DNA of 64,000 bases from Novacetimonas pomaceti. GTDB lineage: Bacteria > Pseudomonadota > Alphaproteobacteria > Acetobacterales > Acetobacteraceae. Under the pieces are notes generated by a model. It was given only the letters and a program-made list of their open reading frames with translations, was not told the DNA's origin and made no database searches. Both the position numbers and the translations under genes were made by a program. This document shows, one piece after another, positions 1-7,461 of the stretch (position 1 is the stretch's first letter; each line of letters opens with the position of its first letter). The DNA lies in contig NZ_NOXG01000011.1 of the NCBI RefSeq assembly GCF_003207955.1, forward strand, positions 1-64,000, in the 5' to 3' direction.

Positions 1-592
1 CTGCCATGCCTGGAACCAGCTCGTCAATCAACCATGGCGCATCATGTCAATCGGACTGCGCAATTGGGCTCATGGGTTATAGCAATCAACGGTTGGTATT
101 ACATAGCGACGGAAATACTTCCCATATATCTAGGATATCGGAATGAAATAATCCGACACGGAAATCATATATTTATTGTCTATCTAATATCCCTTGATCA
201 GACCTATATACGGAATCAAAAATTATTCCAGTATATGCAAGCATTAATTTTCCCGTTACCGATGAAACATATGCATGTCAATATTTCTTTTCCCAGGCCG
301 ATGCACATATCTTCTTTTATCCATCCGCCAGAATATCAACATCAGAATAACTGAAAACAGTTCCATGGATAAATATGTCTGGGAACAGATGATTTATAAA
401 CAACATTTTGACTTAACAATAAAACCCTGAAGCATTCAGCGATAATCTCGCGAATGAACGCAACGGTCAATGATACCAATGGGTATAGATAACACCTGCG
501 GATGGGACACAGCAGGCTGGAACCGTCCTGCAACCAGACCTGCCATCTCGCGTGCCGGAACCAAACCCGACATGCCCCCGCCCCGCCAGAAG
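1..592. other. AT-rich edge with no supported gene
   Basis: The first 430 bases are much richer in A and T than the rest of the window and contain ATA- and TTA-type triplets that the genes here avoid. A 106-codon open frame at 34-354 (+) exists, but it has no recognisable family, no clear ribosome-binding site and none of the third-position GC bias of the neighbouring genes, so I do not call it. The stretch could be the edge of transferred DNA or a long intergenic region. Confidence 0.5.
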
Positions 593-624
593 GCCTTCAT
601 GCCATTGTCCACAGGCATGAAGGC
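593..624. terminator. Perfect 11-bp inverted repeat downstream of the radical SAM gene
   Basis: GCCTTCATGCC (593-603) pairs perfectly with GGCATGAAGGC (614-624) around a 10-base loop. It begins 46 bp past the stop codon of the radical SAM gene, which reads leftward. There is no T-run on the exit side, so it may be a transcript-stabilising hairpin or a Rho-assisted terminator instead of a classical intrinsic one. Confidence 0.4.
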
Positions 625-628
625 TCCC

Positions 629-655
629 CTGTCGTTCCTGTCGTTCCTGTCGTCC
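629..655. repeat. Three tandem 9-bp repeats
   Basis: The 9-mer CTGTCGTTC occurs at 629-637 and 638-646, and a third copy with one change (CTGTCGTCC) at 647-655. The array lies between the radical SAM stop codon and the downstream hairpin. It is short and its function is unknown. Confidence 0.6.
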
Positions 656-669
656 GACACTGACGGCGG

Positions 670-2268
670 TCAGGCAGGCACGAACACCTGCGCCACCGGC
701 ACCACAGGCGGCTGCCCCTGCCATCGTCCTGCATCCACGTCTGCGATTTCCCTGTCGATCTCGCCAACGACCCGCCGCGAAAACGGCCCCAGATGCAGGT
801 AAAGCGCGCTGGTCATGACCACATAGGGCAATGCCTTCGGGTTATGCAGGGCGCAATCCAGCAGCATGCGCCAGAACTGCCCCGCCGTGCCAGGTCCCGC
901 GCGATGGATGCGAAAGAGGAGCCGGACAAAGCTGCGCAGGTCGCCACGTATCATCCGATGGCCCCGCCCGCGCCTGAGCATCCGGCCAAGCCGTCGCACG
1001 CGACCGAAATAGGCAACCGGGTCATAGATGGCCTTAAGGACCGTCCTGTAATCATCCAGCACGTCACGGCGTGGCCGCTTCGTCTCGAAATTCAGCCCGG
1101 CGGTGCACTGGTCCCCTGACTGCGTCTGTTCCCCGCCGGAAAAGAGACGCCCTTCGGCCCGCAGGCGGCGCGTCAGCTGGGTCGTGGGCAGGGCATATAA
1201 CAGGCCGACCATGCAGACCGGGATCGACGTATCCTCGATACATTCGATCATGCCGGCCGCAACGCTGCCCTTTTCGCTGTCGAACCCCACGATGAAGCCG
1301 GCATTGACGAAAATCCCCGCCCTGTGGATCGTCTCGATGCTCTGTTGCAGGCTGCGCCTTGTGTTCTGCTTTTTCTGCATCAGGACGAGGGAGTCCGTAT
1401 CCGGACTTTCGATCCCCACGAATATGGCGAAGAAATTGGTGTCCGACAGACTGCGCAGCAGGTCGGCATCATCGGCAAGGTTGATCGAGGCCTCGGTTGA
1501 AAACTCGAACGGGAAGTTTTTCCTATCCTGCCATGCCCTGAGGTCCGGTAGGAATTTCTTCAGCGCCTTTTTGTTACCGATCAGGTTGTCATCGACAAAA
1601 TCCACATGCCCACGATAGCCAAGGGCATACAGGGCATCGAGTTCGGCCAGCACCTGTCCATTTGTCTTGGTGCGCGGCACCCGGCCATACAGTTCGATGA
1701 TATCGCAGAATTCGCAGCTGAACGGACAGCCACGCGAAAACTGGACGCCGACATGCAAATACTGGTCCAGCTTCAGCAGGTCAAAGCGGGGCAGCGGGCT
1801 TTTCGTGACGTCCGTCTTGCCCATCGGGGCCTCGAACACGCCCTGCCTGTCACCACGATGCCAAGCGGCGATGAAATCACCCATGATTTCCTCGGCCTCG
1901 CCCAGGACCTGAAAATTCGCGGCACTGTAGAGCGCCGGGCTGGACGTGACATCGGGACCGCCGACCACCACCGGCCTGTTACGGGCACGGCACATTTCGA
2001 TAATGTGCAGGGCGTCGTTACGCTGCGGCAGCATCCCGCCGGTCATCACGATGTCGGCCCAGCCGAGATCGTCATCGCCCAGGGTTTCGGTATTGCGATT
2101 GACCAGACGGACTTCCCAGTTTTCAGGCAGCAGGGCCGCAACCGTGATCAGCCCAAGGGGGGCTGCCGGATAACGCGCGCCCGCCAGGTCACAGGCTTCC
2201 TGATAGTTCCAGAAGGAGTTGGCGTTGAAACGCGGAAAGATCATCAGGACCTTGCAGGGGGCGGTCAT
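670..2268 (-). CDS. B12-binding domain radical SAM protein (DUF4070-like C-terminus)
   Basis: A 532-residue radical SAM enzyme with an N-terminal cobalamin-binding-like Rossmann region (about residues 5-140, including VVVGGPDVTSS) followed by the [4Fe-4S] motif CPFSCEFC (Cys181, Cys185, Cys188). Members of this class methylate or otherwise modify unactivated carbons using SAM and B12. The long basic C-terminal part resembles DUF4070, which is also found in HpnP, the hopanoid C-2 methylase; hopanoids are abundant in acetic acid bacteria, but the N-terminus does not look like HpnP as I remember it, so I give no symbol. A TTG at 2286 keeps the frame open, but ATG at 2268 with an upstream GGGG is the better start. 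It stands alone, with no partner gene nearby. Confidence 0.8.
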   Translation of the reverse strand: MTAPCKVLMIFPRFNANSFWNYQEACDLAGARYPAAPLGLITVAALLPENWEVRLVNRNTETLGDDDLGWADIVMTGGMLPQRNDALHIIEMCRARNRPVVVGGPDVTSSPALYSAANFQVLGEAEEIMGDFIAAWHRGDRQGVFEAPMGKTDVTKSPLPRFDLLKLDQYLHVGVQFSRGCPFSCEFCDIIELYGRVPRTKTNGQVLAELDALYALGYRGHVDFVDDNLIGNKKALKKFLPDLRAWQDRKNFPFEFSTEASINLADDADLLRSLSDTNFFAIFVGIESPDTDSLVLMQKKQNTRRSLQQSIETIHRAGIFVNAGFIVGFDSEKGSVAAGMIECIEDTSIPVCMVGLLYALPTTQLTRRLRAEGRLFSGGEQTQSGDQCTAGLNFETKRPRRDVLDDYRTVLKAIYDPVAYFGRVRRLGRMLRRGRGHRMIRGDLRSFVRLLFRIHRAGPGTAGQFWRMLLDCALHNPKALPYVVMTSALYLHLGPFSRRVVGEIDREIADVDAGRWQGQPPVVPVAQVFVPA

Positions 2269-2849
2269 CGTGCAATGTTTCCCCAAGCCGACAATCGGCT
2301 ATGGGCGAAACGATCTTTTCCCCTGATAACGGAAAATGAACAGATGGACGGATCCACCTCCGGCGAAACGGCGGTATGCCAGCGAACAGTCGTCACTATG
2401 GATGCTCCATCTGGATGAACCGACGCTTCTACACCCGCAGGCTGGCAATAGCGATAGGACCGTATCGAAAGGATGGCCGCGTCAGAAGATGCATCCGCGC
2501 CCCCCGATTGGTTCTGATGGGATCAAGGCGGTGTTTTTGAACTGGAGGCAGCTGGAGCAGCGCAGATACAGCCAATACGCCCCAAACTGTCCGCCGCCAC
2601 GTTCAGAAACACCGACAGGAGTGCGCATGGAATGACGCACTGCCACTCGGGCAGAAGATCAAGAACAATCTGTTTCAGGCAGTGTGGGATCGGATGCGGA
2701 CAGTAAAACTGTCGTATCGGCTGCCGGTCAGCGTAACACCGTGCGGGCCGCCCCTATATGCCAATCCTCTCCAACTTCCGGGTCAGACGATTGGGCGGGA
2801 AGAAAGAGGGCTTTGACAATCATTTTAAATTCCGTTCCTACACCCCTCA
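2269..2849. other. Gene-poor stretch between the radical SAM gene and the prophage remnant
   Basis: About 580 bases without a supportable coding frame. Short open frames overlap in several phases but none shows family similarity I recognise or a ribosome-binding site. The position next to decayed phage genes suggests eroded sequence; I see no transposase motif, tRNA or strong hairpin in it. Confidence 0.4.
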
Positions 2850-3134
2850 TTACACAGTTTTTGAAATCTCCGCCAACCTATATAGCGTAGCCAGAAGAAC
2901 GCGGGGTGCCCCTCGCATTCCATGATAGCCTTCCGTCTCCTTTATATTGACCATAGCATCAAGCAAACGGTACGCAGGGCCATCGCAATTGGAGATGACC
3001 TCACTGATGGCTTCCATGTCGAGCGTAATGAAGCGCAGACCACGTTCACGCTTCTCAATAAGCGCATCCAAGGCATCAGTGAAATAAGGATCTTCGGTCC
3101 AGCTTTTTGTGCGTTCGTTATTAGGTTCTCTCAT
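2850..3134 (-). CDS. Hypothetical protein, phage-associated
   Basis: A 94-residue acidic/basic mixed protein that I cannot assign to a family. ATG at 3134 overlaps the stop codon of the upstream small ORF in an ATGA arrangement, which points to translational coupling and is the main reason for believing both are real; an in-frame GTG/ATG extension to 3167 is possible. It has no signal peptide or membrane segment. It lies on the same strand as the prophage-type genes at 3443-5148 and is probably part of the same remnant. Confidence 0.5.
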   Translation of the reverse strand: MREPNNERTKSWTEDPYFTDALDALIEKRERGLRFITLDMEAISEVISNCDGPAYRLLDAMVNIKETEGYHGMRGAPRVLLATLYRLAEISKTV

Positions 3135-3352
3135 TTGATGAAATATCCCGTTCTGTCTACTGGCCATTCAGCATAGACCGACGTCCCTTCGGCCTGAATG
3201 GCTTTCTCGCACTTATACTGTCCGTATTTCATCTTCCCACAGGCTGCGCGGTTCGAGCGCAACCCAGTGCAGCCAGCACACGCCGAACCCGGGCCCCGGC
3301 GCGCAGCAGGGGTTGGCGGGAAAGGTTTCCTTCTTTCGCGCCGCCAGAACAC
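3131..3352 (-). CDS. Small hypothetical ORF coupled to the next gene
   Basis: An open frame of 73 codons from GTG (3352), or only 33 codons if translation starts at ATG 3232 after GGGAAG. Its stop codon overlaps the start of the 94-residue gene (ATGA at 3131-3134). The 5' half is proline/arginine-rich and may be only a frame extension; the 33-codon version is the more believable product. The function is unknown. It is probably a prophage-remnant gene. Confidence 0.3.
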   Translation of the reverse strand: MFWRRERRKPFPPTPAARRGPGSACAGCTGLRSNRAACGKMKYGQYKCEKAIQAEGTSVYAEWPVDRTGYFIK

Positions 3353-3442
3353 CCTTCACTGTTCTTCCGGCTGCTCATAGCATTTCCCTTTGCCGGAAAA
3401 GTATAATGCGGAACATGAAATTATATGTCGGATATATTAGAA

Positions 3443-4810
3443 TTACTTCAAGTTCCCTGTGATGGAACTTGAAGGAATGGTTCGGTTCGACCCCAGATTG
3501 ATCGCAGTGGTCAAACCGGCAAAGTCGTTACCCTGCACCACAACGTTATTATTCCTGGAAACAAACACAATTCCCGCAGGAGAACCGGAAGCCTCATTGC
3601 CGCAGGTGCCGGTAAAATCGTTATTCGCGACAATGACATGCGTAACACCTGTGTTGATATACAGATCAGTTCCGGTAGGACCACCACCACAGAACTCACT
3701 ATTGAATATTCGAAAGTGCGACATGCCGGTTACGTCGATTGTATTCGCCCGATTCCCGTAAAACCGCATTCCGGAGAACGCAATGTTCTGAATTGAACCC
3801 CCTGCGGTGTTCTTGATGTTCACGCCCATATTGCCGTTTGAAGACGACCATGAACCCTCAAAGTTCAGGCCCTTGACCTGGGCGGTGGCGTCAGCCGTAT
3901 CGATTTTCAAACCATCGACCGTTGCCGTGTCTGACAGCACGGTATTGCTGGCGAACACCCACGTGATCTGCTGGTTTTTACCGGGATCGAATACAGTTCC
4001 GTAAGCGCCGTACAAGACATCATTATTAACAAGATAAAGGCCCCCGGCATCTTCAATCCGCATGCCAGTCGCCCCTCGTGCGGATGCAATGGTCGTATTG
4101 GTCACCCGTGGATCAACGGTAGCTGCCAAAGTGGTAGCATGGCCGATGCGTAGTCCAATCCTGGAGACGCCTTCAATGCGCGCCCTATCCACTATCTGGG
4201 AATTACCGGATAAATCGATTCCGCAGACAGGGTTGATTATGTGCACGTCTCTGATGGACGCTCCGAACGGAGTGTTCGTCGCGGCATCGATACGACACGA
4301 CGGATTCGTTCCATATTGGGTGATGGTCAGGTCCTGTATCCCGGCATATGCCCCAGCGCCGAACACGAACTTTCCAGCACTCCCTGCCTGTATTATGGTG
4401 GAGCCCATCCCCGCCCCCGACACAGTCACACCCGCCGGAATGGTGACCGTGCTGGTGATGTAGCAGGTCACACCAGGTATCGAGACGTGCTTATTGGACG
4501 CCGCCGCTGCCTTCATGGCAGCGTTGAAGGCGTTTGTATCGTCGCTGGTCACGGTCCCGTTACATGCCGCCCCAAAATCTTTCACGTTCAGGGAATCCGT
4601 AAGACGTGCAGACATAGGTCGGCCAACTGCGCCCGTCCATGCCGGGGTGTATTGCACCAATGACGCCGCCACGCCATCGGTGGTTCCGGCGGATGGCACG
4701 ATATGGGCCGGATCCCCCGTTTGCGCATAGGACTTCCGCCCGGGCATGGACTGGGCCTGCGCCGCCATGGGCGCCAGCAGGACCGCGCAGAGAAAAGCAA
4801 TCTTCTTCAT
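3443..4810 (-). CDS. Secreted beta-helix protein, pectate-lyase superfamily (phage tail-spike-like)
   Basis: A 455-residue protein starting at ATG 4810, whose A overlaps the stop of the upstream gene (ATGA). Residues 1-20 form a clear Sec signal peptide ending in AQA. The mature part contains the pectate_lyase_3-type entry motif (SLNVKDFGAACNG, DDTNAFNAAMKAA) followed by about ten degenerate right-handed beta-helix turns rich in N, G, T and V. This fold is common in phage tail spikes that bind or cut capsular polysaccharide, and in secreted polysaccharide-binding proteins. A signal peptide is unusual for a virion protein, so the gene may instead encode an exported surface protein acquired with the phage. 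I see no catalytic residues I can name. Confidence 0.7.
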   Translation of the reverse strand: MKKIAFLCAVLLAPMAAQAQSMPGRKSYAQTGDPAHIVPSAGTTDGVAASLVQYTPAWTGAVGRPMSARLTDSLNVKDFGAACNGTVTSDDTNAFNAAMKAAAASNKHVSIPGVTCYITSTVTIPAGVTVSGAGMGSTIIQAGSAGKFVFGAGAYAGIQDLTITQYGTNPSCRIDAATNTPFGASIRDVHIINPVCGIDLSGNSQIVDRARIEGVSRIGLRIGHATTLAATVDPRVTNTTIASARGATGMRIEDAGGLYLVNNDVLYGAYGTVFDPGKNQQITWVFASNTVLSDTATVDGLKIDTADATAQVKGLNFEGSWSSSNGNMGVNIKNTAGGSIQNIAFSGMRFYGNRANTIDVTGMSHFRIFNSEFCGGGPTGTDLYINTGVTHVIVANNDFTGTCGNEASGSPAGIVFVSRNNNVVVQGNDFAGLTTAINLGSNRTIPSSSITGNLK

Positions 4811-5148
4811 TTCACGATGTCCTCCGGCTGGCTCTTCCTGTTTGGCACCAGGATCCCCACGGCTGCGACGACCAGTTCCGCTGCGGGCTTGTCCCATAGT
4901 GGCACATACATGCCCAACTGTCCCGGCTTGAAGTGGTTTTCTGCCCATCCGACATTCAGACCGATATCCGTCCTGGTCTGATGGGCGACGGCCCACCGAC
5001 TGCCCGCGTGGGGCGACGGGATCATCGCGGCGACCGCTGCGCACGCAAGAATGAATGCGGAACCATAAAGCGCATGCTCCCTCGGCACCTCGGCCAGCAG
5101 CAACGCAATGACCGCCCCAAGGCCGCCGAACTTTGCGGTTGCGTTCAT
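4807..5148 (-). CDS. Small membrane protein, possible holin-type phage protein
   Basis: A 113-residue protein with two hydrophobic segments (about residues 7-21 and 27-45) and another hydrophobic stretch near residue 95. It overlaps the beta-helix gene by four bases (ATGA), so the two form a translationally coupled pair. Two closely spaced N-terminal helices and a short charged tail are typical of small phage holins, but no diagnostic motif is visible, so this is a guess from size, topology and context. ATG 5148 is used, since the reading frame opens just there. Confidence 0.5.
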   Translation of the reverse strand: MNATAKFGGLGAVIALLLAEVPREHALYGSAFILACAAVAAMIPSPHAGSRWAVAHQTRTDIGLNVGWAENHFKPGQLGMYVPLWDKPAAELVVAAVGILVPNRKSQPEDIVK

Positions 5149-5215
5149 CTGCCGTCTCCGTTCAGGCCAAGATGGTAGAAATCCTGCCGGGCGATTATCT
5201 TGATGAAAAAGCAGG

Positions 5216-5383
5216 GACTGGGCGAGATGGCATTACTGCGTTCACAAGGATCTGCTCAGGCTACAGGCAGACGGGGGCTGGAGTGAGATCAAGACCGTCA
5301 CTGGCTATGCCAAACTGATGCCAGATACCTATCGGGATGAGATCATCAGGTGGTGGGCACACGGCCCTGATATCCTGCGGTAG
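5216..5383 (+). pseudogene. C-terminal remnant of a tyrosine-recombinase phage integrase
   Basis: The frame reads DWARWHYCVHKDLLRLQADG, then GWSEIKTVTGYAKLMPDTYR, and runs 55 codons to TAG at 5381-5383. The pattern W-A-[SR]-W-H, L-Q-x-x-G-G-W-[SK], V-x-x-Y-A-x-L reproduces the active-site half of phage integrases: the box II histidine (the H of WH) and the catalytic tyrosine (GYAKL). The box II HxLRHT segment and everything upstream are missing or out of frame; sequence before 5216 does not continue the domain. The remnant points toward the 3' end of tRNA-Val, the standard integrase/tRNA arrangement. Confidence 0.8.
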
Positions 5384-5471
5384 ACCCCAAAATGACTGCA
5401 CGGATTTTGCACGGATCAGGGAGATTTTTTACGGATCATGGCGGACGCTGGCGGATTTTCCAGAAGAAATG

Positions 5472-5516
5472 AAAAACCCCGGAACCGCGCAATAAATGGC
5501 GGTTTTCCGGGGGTTT
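5472..5516 (-). terminator. Intrinsic terminator of tRNA-Val
   Basis: Reading the minus strand, a long GC stem (AAACCCCCGGAAAACCGC pairing with GCGGTTCCGGGGTTTTT) follows the tRNA 3' end by about 15 bases and ends in a T-run. The stem has one small asymmetry. Its placement fits termination of a single-gene tRNA transcript. Confidence 0.75.
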
Positions 5517-5530
5517 CTGACCGAAGCACG

Positions 5531-5605
5531 TGGTGGGCGCAACAGGGATTGAACCTGTGACCCCTACCATGTCAAGGTAGTGCTCTACCGCTGAGCTATG
5601 CGCCC
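5531..5605 (-). tRNA. tRNA-Val (anticodon GAC)
   Basis: The minus strand gives a complete cloverleaf of 75 bases including an encoded CCA: acceptor GGCGCA/TGCGCC, D-arm GCTCAGCGGTAGAGC, anticodon stem CTACC/GGTAG with loop TTGACAT (anticodon GAC), T-arm with GGTTCAATCC. It decodes GUC/GUU valine codons. The 3' end abuts the prophage remnant, so it probably served as the integration target. Confidence 0.95.
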
Positions 5606-5624
5606 TTGTGCTTCGGTGGAATGG

Positions 5625-5653
5625 CTTCTAGCTCTCGTTTGGGCATGGTGCAA
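5625..5653 (-). promoter_or_regulatory. Possible tRNA-Val promoter
   Basis: On the minus strand TTGCAC (5653-5648) and TAGAAG (5630-5625) are separated by 17 bases, and the tRNA begins about 20 bases further on. The -35 box is good and the -10 box is weak. Confidence 0.35.
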
Positions 5654-5767
5654 CCCCCTTTCTTCAAAAAAATTCACATTGACCAAAATCCTGCGTGCTG
5701 CGCCTATGCCCGATATGCGTTCCTATCCCGTCCTGCCGGTCAGTTTCCCTGAATCCCCTGTGTTCTC

Positions 5768-6616
5768 ATGTCGCTAGCCGCCCTCGCTCCCTTTGAGATC
5801 ATTCACCCCCGGCATGGGAATGCGCCGCTGGTGGTGGCGTCGCCGCATTCCGGACGGAACTATACCGCCCACTTCCTGAAACAGTCGCGCCTGACACCTT
5901 TTGCCCTGCGCCGGAGCGAGGACTGCTTTGTCGAGGAACTGCTGCAACATGCGCCGGATTACGGGGCAAGCCTGCTTCATGCCACTTTCCCCCGCGCCTA
6001 TTGCGATGCGAACCGGGAAGCATGGGAACTCGACCCCAGCATGTTTCGCGACACGCTGCCGGGGTGGTGCAACACCTCAAGCAAAAAGGTGAAGGCAGGG
6101 TTTGGAACGATTGCGCGCCTGGCAGGAAGCGGCGGGCTGATTTACAGCCGTCCGCTCGATTTCGAGGAGGCGGAATACCGCATCCGTGGCTGCTGGTATC
6201 CCTATCATGCCGCACTGGCCTCGCTGATTGACGGCAGTGTGGAAAAACATGGCGTATGCATCCTGCTGGACGGACATTCGATGCCACGACAGGGACAGCG
6301 CGAGCAGGCTGATTTTGTTCTGGGAAATGCCTGGGGAACTTCCTGCGCGCCAGAGGTCACGACACTGGTCGAGGATATCCTGATGGCGCATGGGTATCGT
6401 GTTGTCCGTAACATGCCTTTTGCCGGGGGATATGTCACACGACATTACGGGCGTCCGCGCAAGGGCGTGCATGCATTGCAGATGGAGATCAGCCGTCACC
6501 TCTATATGGATGAATGCACGCTGCAACGGCATCAGGGTTTTTCCAGCCTGCAGCATGTCCTGTCCGGCATCATGGCTGAACTCGCGAAACTGGGGTATCG
6601 GATGGCCAGTCATTAG
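5768..6616 (+). CDS. N-formylglutamate amidohydrolase family protein
   Basis: A 282-residue protein with the full set of motifs of the N-formylglutamate amidohydrolase (HutG/FGase) family: VVASPHSGRNY near residue 27, RRSEDCFVEEL near 48, CDANREAWELDPSMF near 80, LLDGHSMP near 165, and the C-terminal GGYVTRHYGRP plus EISRHLYMDE. The characterised enzyme hydrolyses N-formyl-L-glutamate to glutamate and formate in histidine degradation. No hut genes are nearby, so the physiological substrate is open. ATG 5768 is 8 codons before the conserved start of the domain. The gene lies between tRNA-Val and a second integrase tail and has normal host codon use. Confidence 0.85.
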   Translation: MSLAALAPFEIIHPRHGNAPLVVASPHSGRNYTAHFLKQSRLTPFALRRSEDCFVEELLQHAPDYGASLLHATFPRAYCDANREAWELDPSMFRDTLPGWCNTSSKKVKAGFGTIARLAGSGGLIYSRPLDFEEAEYRIRGCWYPYHAALASLIDGSVEKHGVCILLDGHSMPRQGQREQADFVLGNAWGTSCAPEVTTLVEDILMAHGYRVVRNMPFAGGYVTRHYGRPRKGVHALQMEISRHLYMDECTLQRHQGFSSLQHVLSGIMAELAKLGYRMASH

Positions 6617-6632
6617 GCCCTGCAATCATCCG

Positions 6633-6821
6633 TCAGGAATGTGGCTGACTTTTCTCGCACTGTTCCTGCAGTTTCCGTATGGCATCTGGCGGCATGGGGG
6701 CAGTCATCATCGCGTGGTAATTTACGCACGCAGGCGTTTCCTGCCGTTCGCGAGGGTGCCGATGCGAGCAGGATGCAAGCGACAAGGCGATTACGGTTGC
6801 GGTAATCCAGAGCTTCATCAT
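6633..6821 (-). CDS. Small lipoprotein
   Basis: A 62-residue protein with an N-terminal hydrophobic segment ending in the lipobox LSLASC (Cys18 predicted to be lipidated), followed by a short hydrophilic tail with two further cysteines. GGAGGGG precedes the tandem ATGATG start; the second ATG (6818) is equally likely. It is convergent with the amidohydrolase gene, 16 bp apart. I cannot assign a function; small lipoproteins of this kind are common in acetic acid bacteria. Confidence 0.7.
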   Translation of the reverse strand: MMKLWITATVIALSLASCSHRHPRERQETPACVNYHAMMTAPMPPDAIRKLQEQCEKSQPHS

Positions 6822-7033
6822 GTCCCCTCCAATCCCCGCATGATGATCCTTATGTTCTGATCAGCACGCAAGCCGCCGGGAATTACGGCCGGGAAGGAAA
6901 CCGCATGTTGGCATGCTTCCATTTCAGATGGCCACCCGGATGGCGACGGTTACAACAGCGTCAGTCGTTGCGCACAAACCTTCCGTCCCCTCACATGCTC
7001 GATCACATTCAGACCTGCCACCGAACATGACGG

Positions 7034-7102
7034 CGGTCCGACTCACAGGCGATGACGCCGCATGCCTATCGGGATGAGATCATTCGGTCGTGGACACAGT
7101 GA
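7034..7102 (+). pseudogene. Second integrase C-terminal tail
   Basis: The frame ends M-T-P-H-A-Y-R-D-E-I-I-R-S-W-T-Q-stop (7052-7102), closely matching the last residues of the integrase remnant at 5216-5383 (M-P-D-T-Y-R-D-E-I-I-R-W-W). Homology fades upstream of 7034. It lies 50 bp before a tRNA 3'-half on the same strand, so it probably marks the end of another decayed integrative element. Confidence 0.65.
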
Positions 7103-7152
7103 TTTATAATGATCCGTTGTCTGTACTGAATTAAATCAGCACAGTCATCTTC

Positions 7153-7197
7153 TTGGCATGTCAAGGGACACAGGTTCGATCCCTGTTGTGCCGACCA
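7153..7197 (+). other. tRNA 3'-half fragment, probable attachment site
   Basis: The segment ends with a complete T-arm (CACAGG, TTCGATC, CCTGTTG) followed by an acceptor strand and CCA, but there is no matching acceptor 5' strand, D-arm or proper anticodon arm upstream. It shares the T-arm and CCA with tRNA-Val at 5531-5605 but differs in the acceptor (GTGCCG versus GCGCCC), so it probably copies another tRNA outside the window. Together with the integrase tail 50 bp upstream it looks like one att site of an excised or decayed element. Confidence 0.6.
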
Positions 7198-7348
7198 TGG
7201 GATTCGGCAGATATATGTGCAAATTGTGCAATTTTTCTGCACCATTTGCACCCTCCCCTGCAATACTCACGCATGTAACCGCGTGGATGGACACGAAGGA
7301 GGAAAACAGCCGAAAATGCATTCCCCGGCACCGGGTTGTCGGTGAAAC

Positions 7349-7370
7349 GCAGCTCCGGGCCCGGAGCTGC
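7349..7370. repeat. Perfect 22-bp palindrome
   Basis: GCAGCTCCGGGCCCGGAGCT plus GC is its own reverse complement over 22 bases with no loop. It sits between the tRNA fragment and the YidB-like gene. It may be a protein-binding site or a leftover of the integrated element; no T-run follows on either strand. Confidence 0.6.
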
Positions 7371-7461
7371 CTGAGACAGCATGCGCACCCATCGCGCCGT
7401 GACGGGCCGGAATCAGGTCCGACCCGCGGCATCAGCTATTCGAAACTCCCAGAATACCCGA

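Noticed and set aside
34..354. 106-codon open frame at the left edge
   Set aside because: AT-rich codons unlike the neighbouring genes, no ribosome-binding site and no family similarity.
1606..2418. Long plus-strand open frames opposite the radical SAM gene
   Set aside because: They are antisense shadows created by the high GC content; the minus-strand frame has clear domain motifs.
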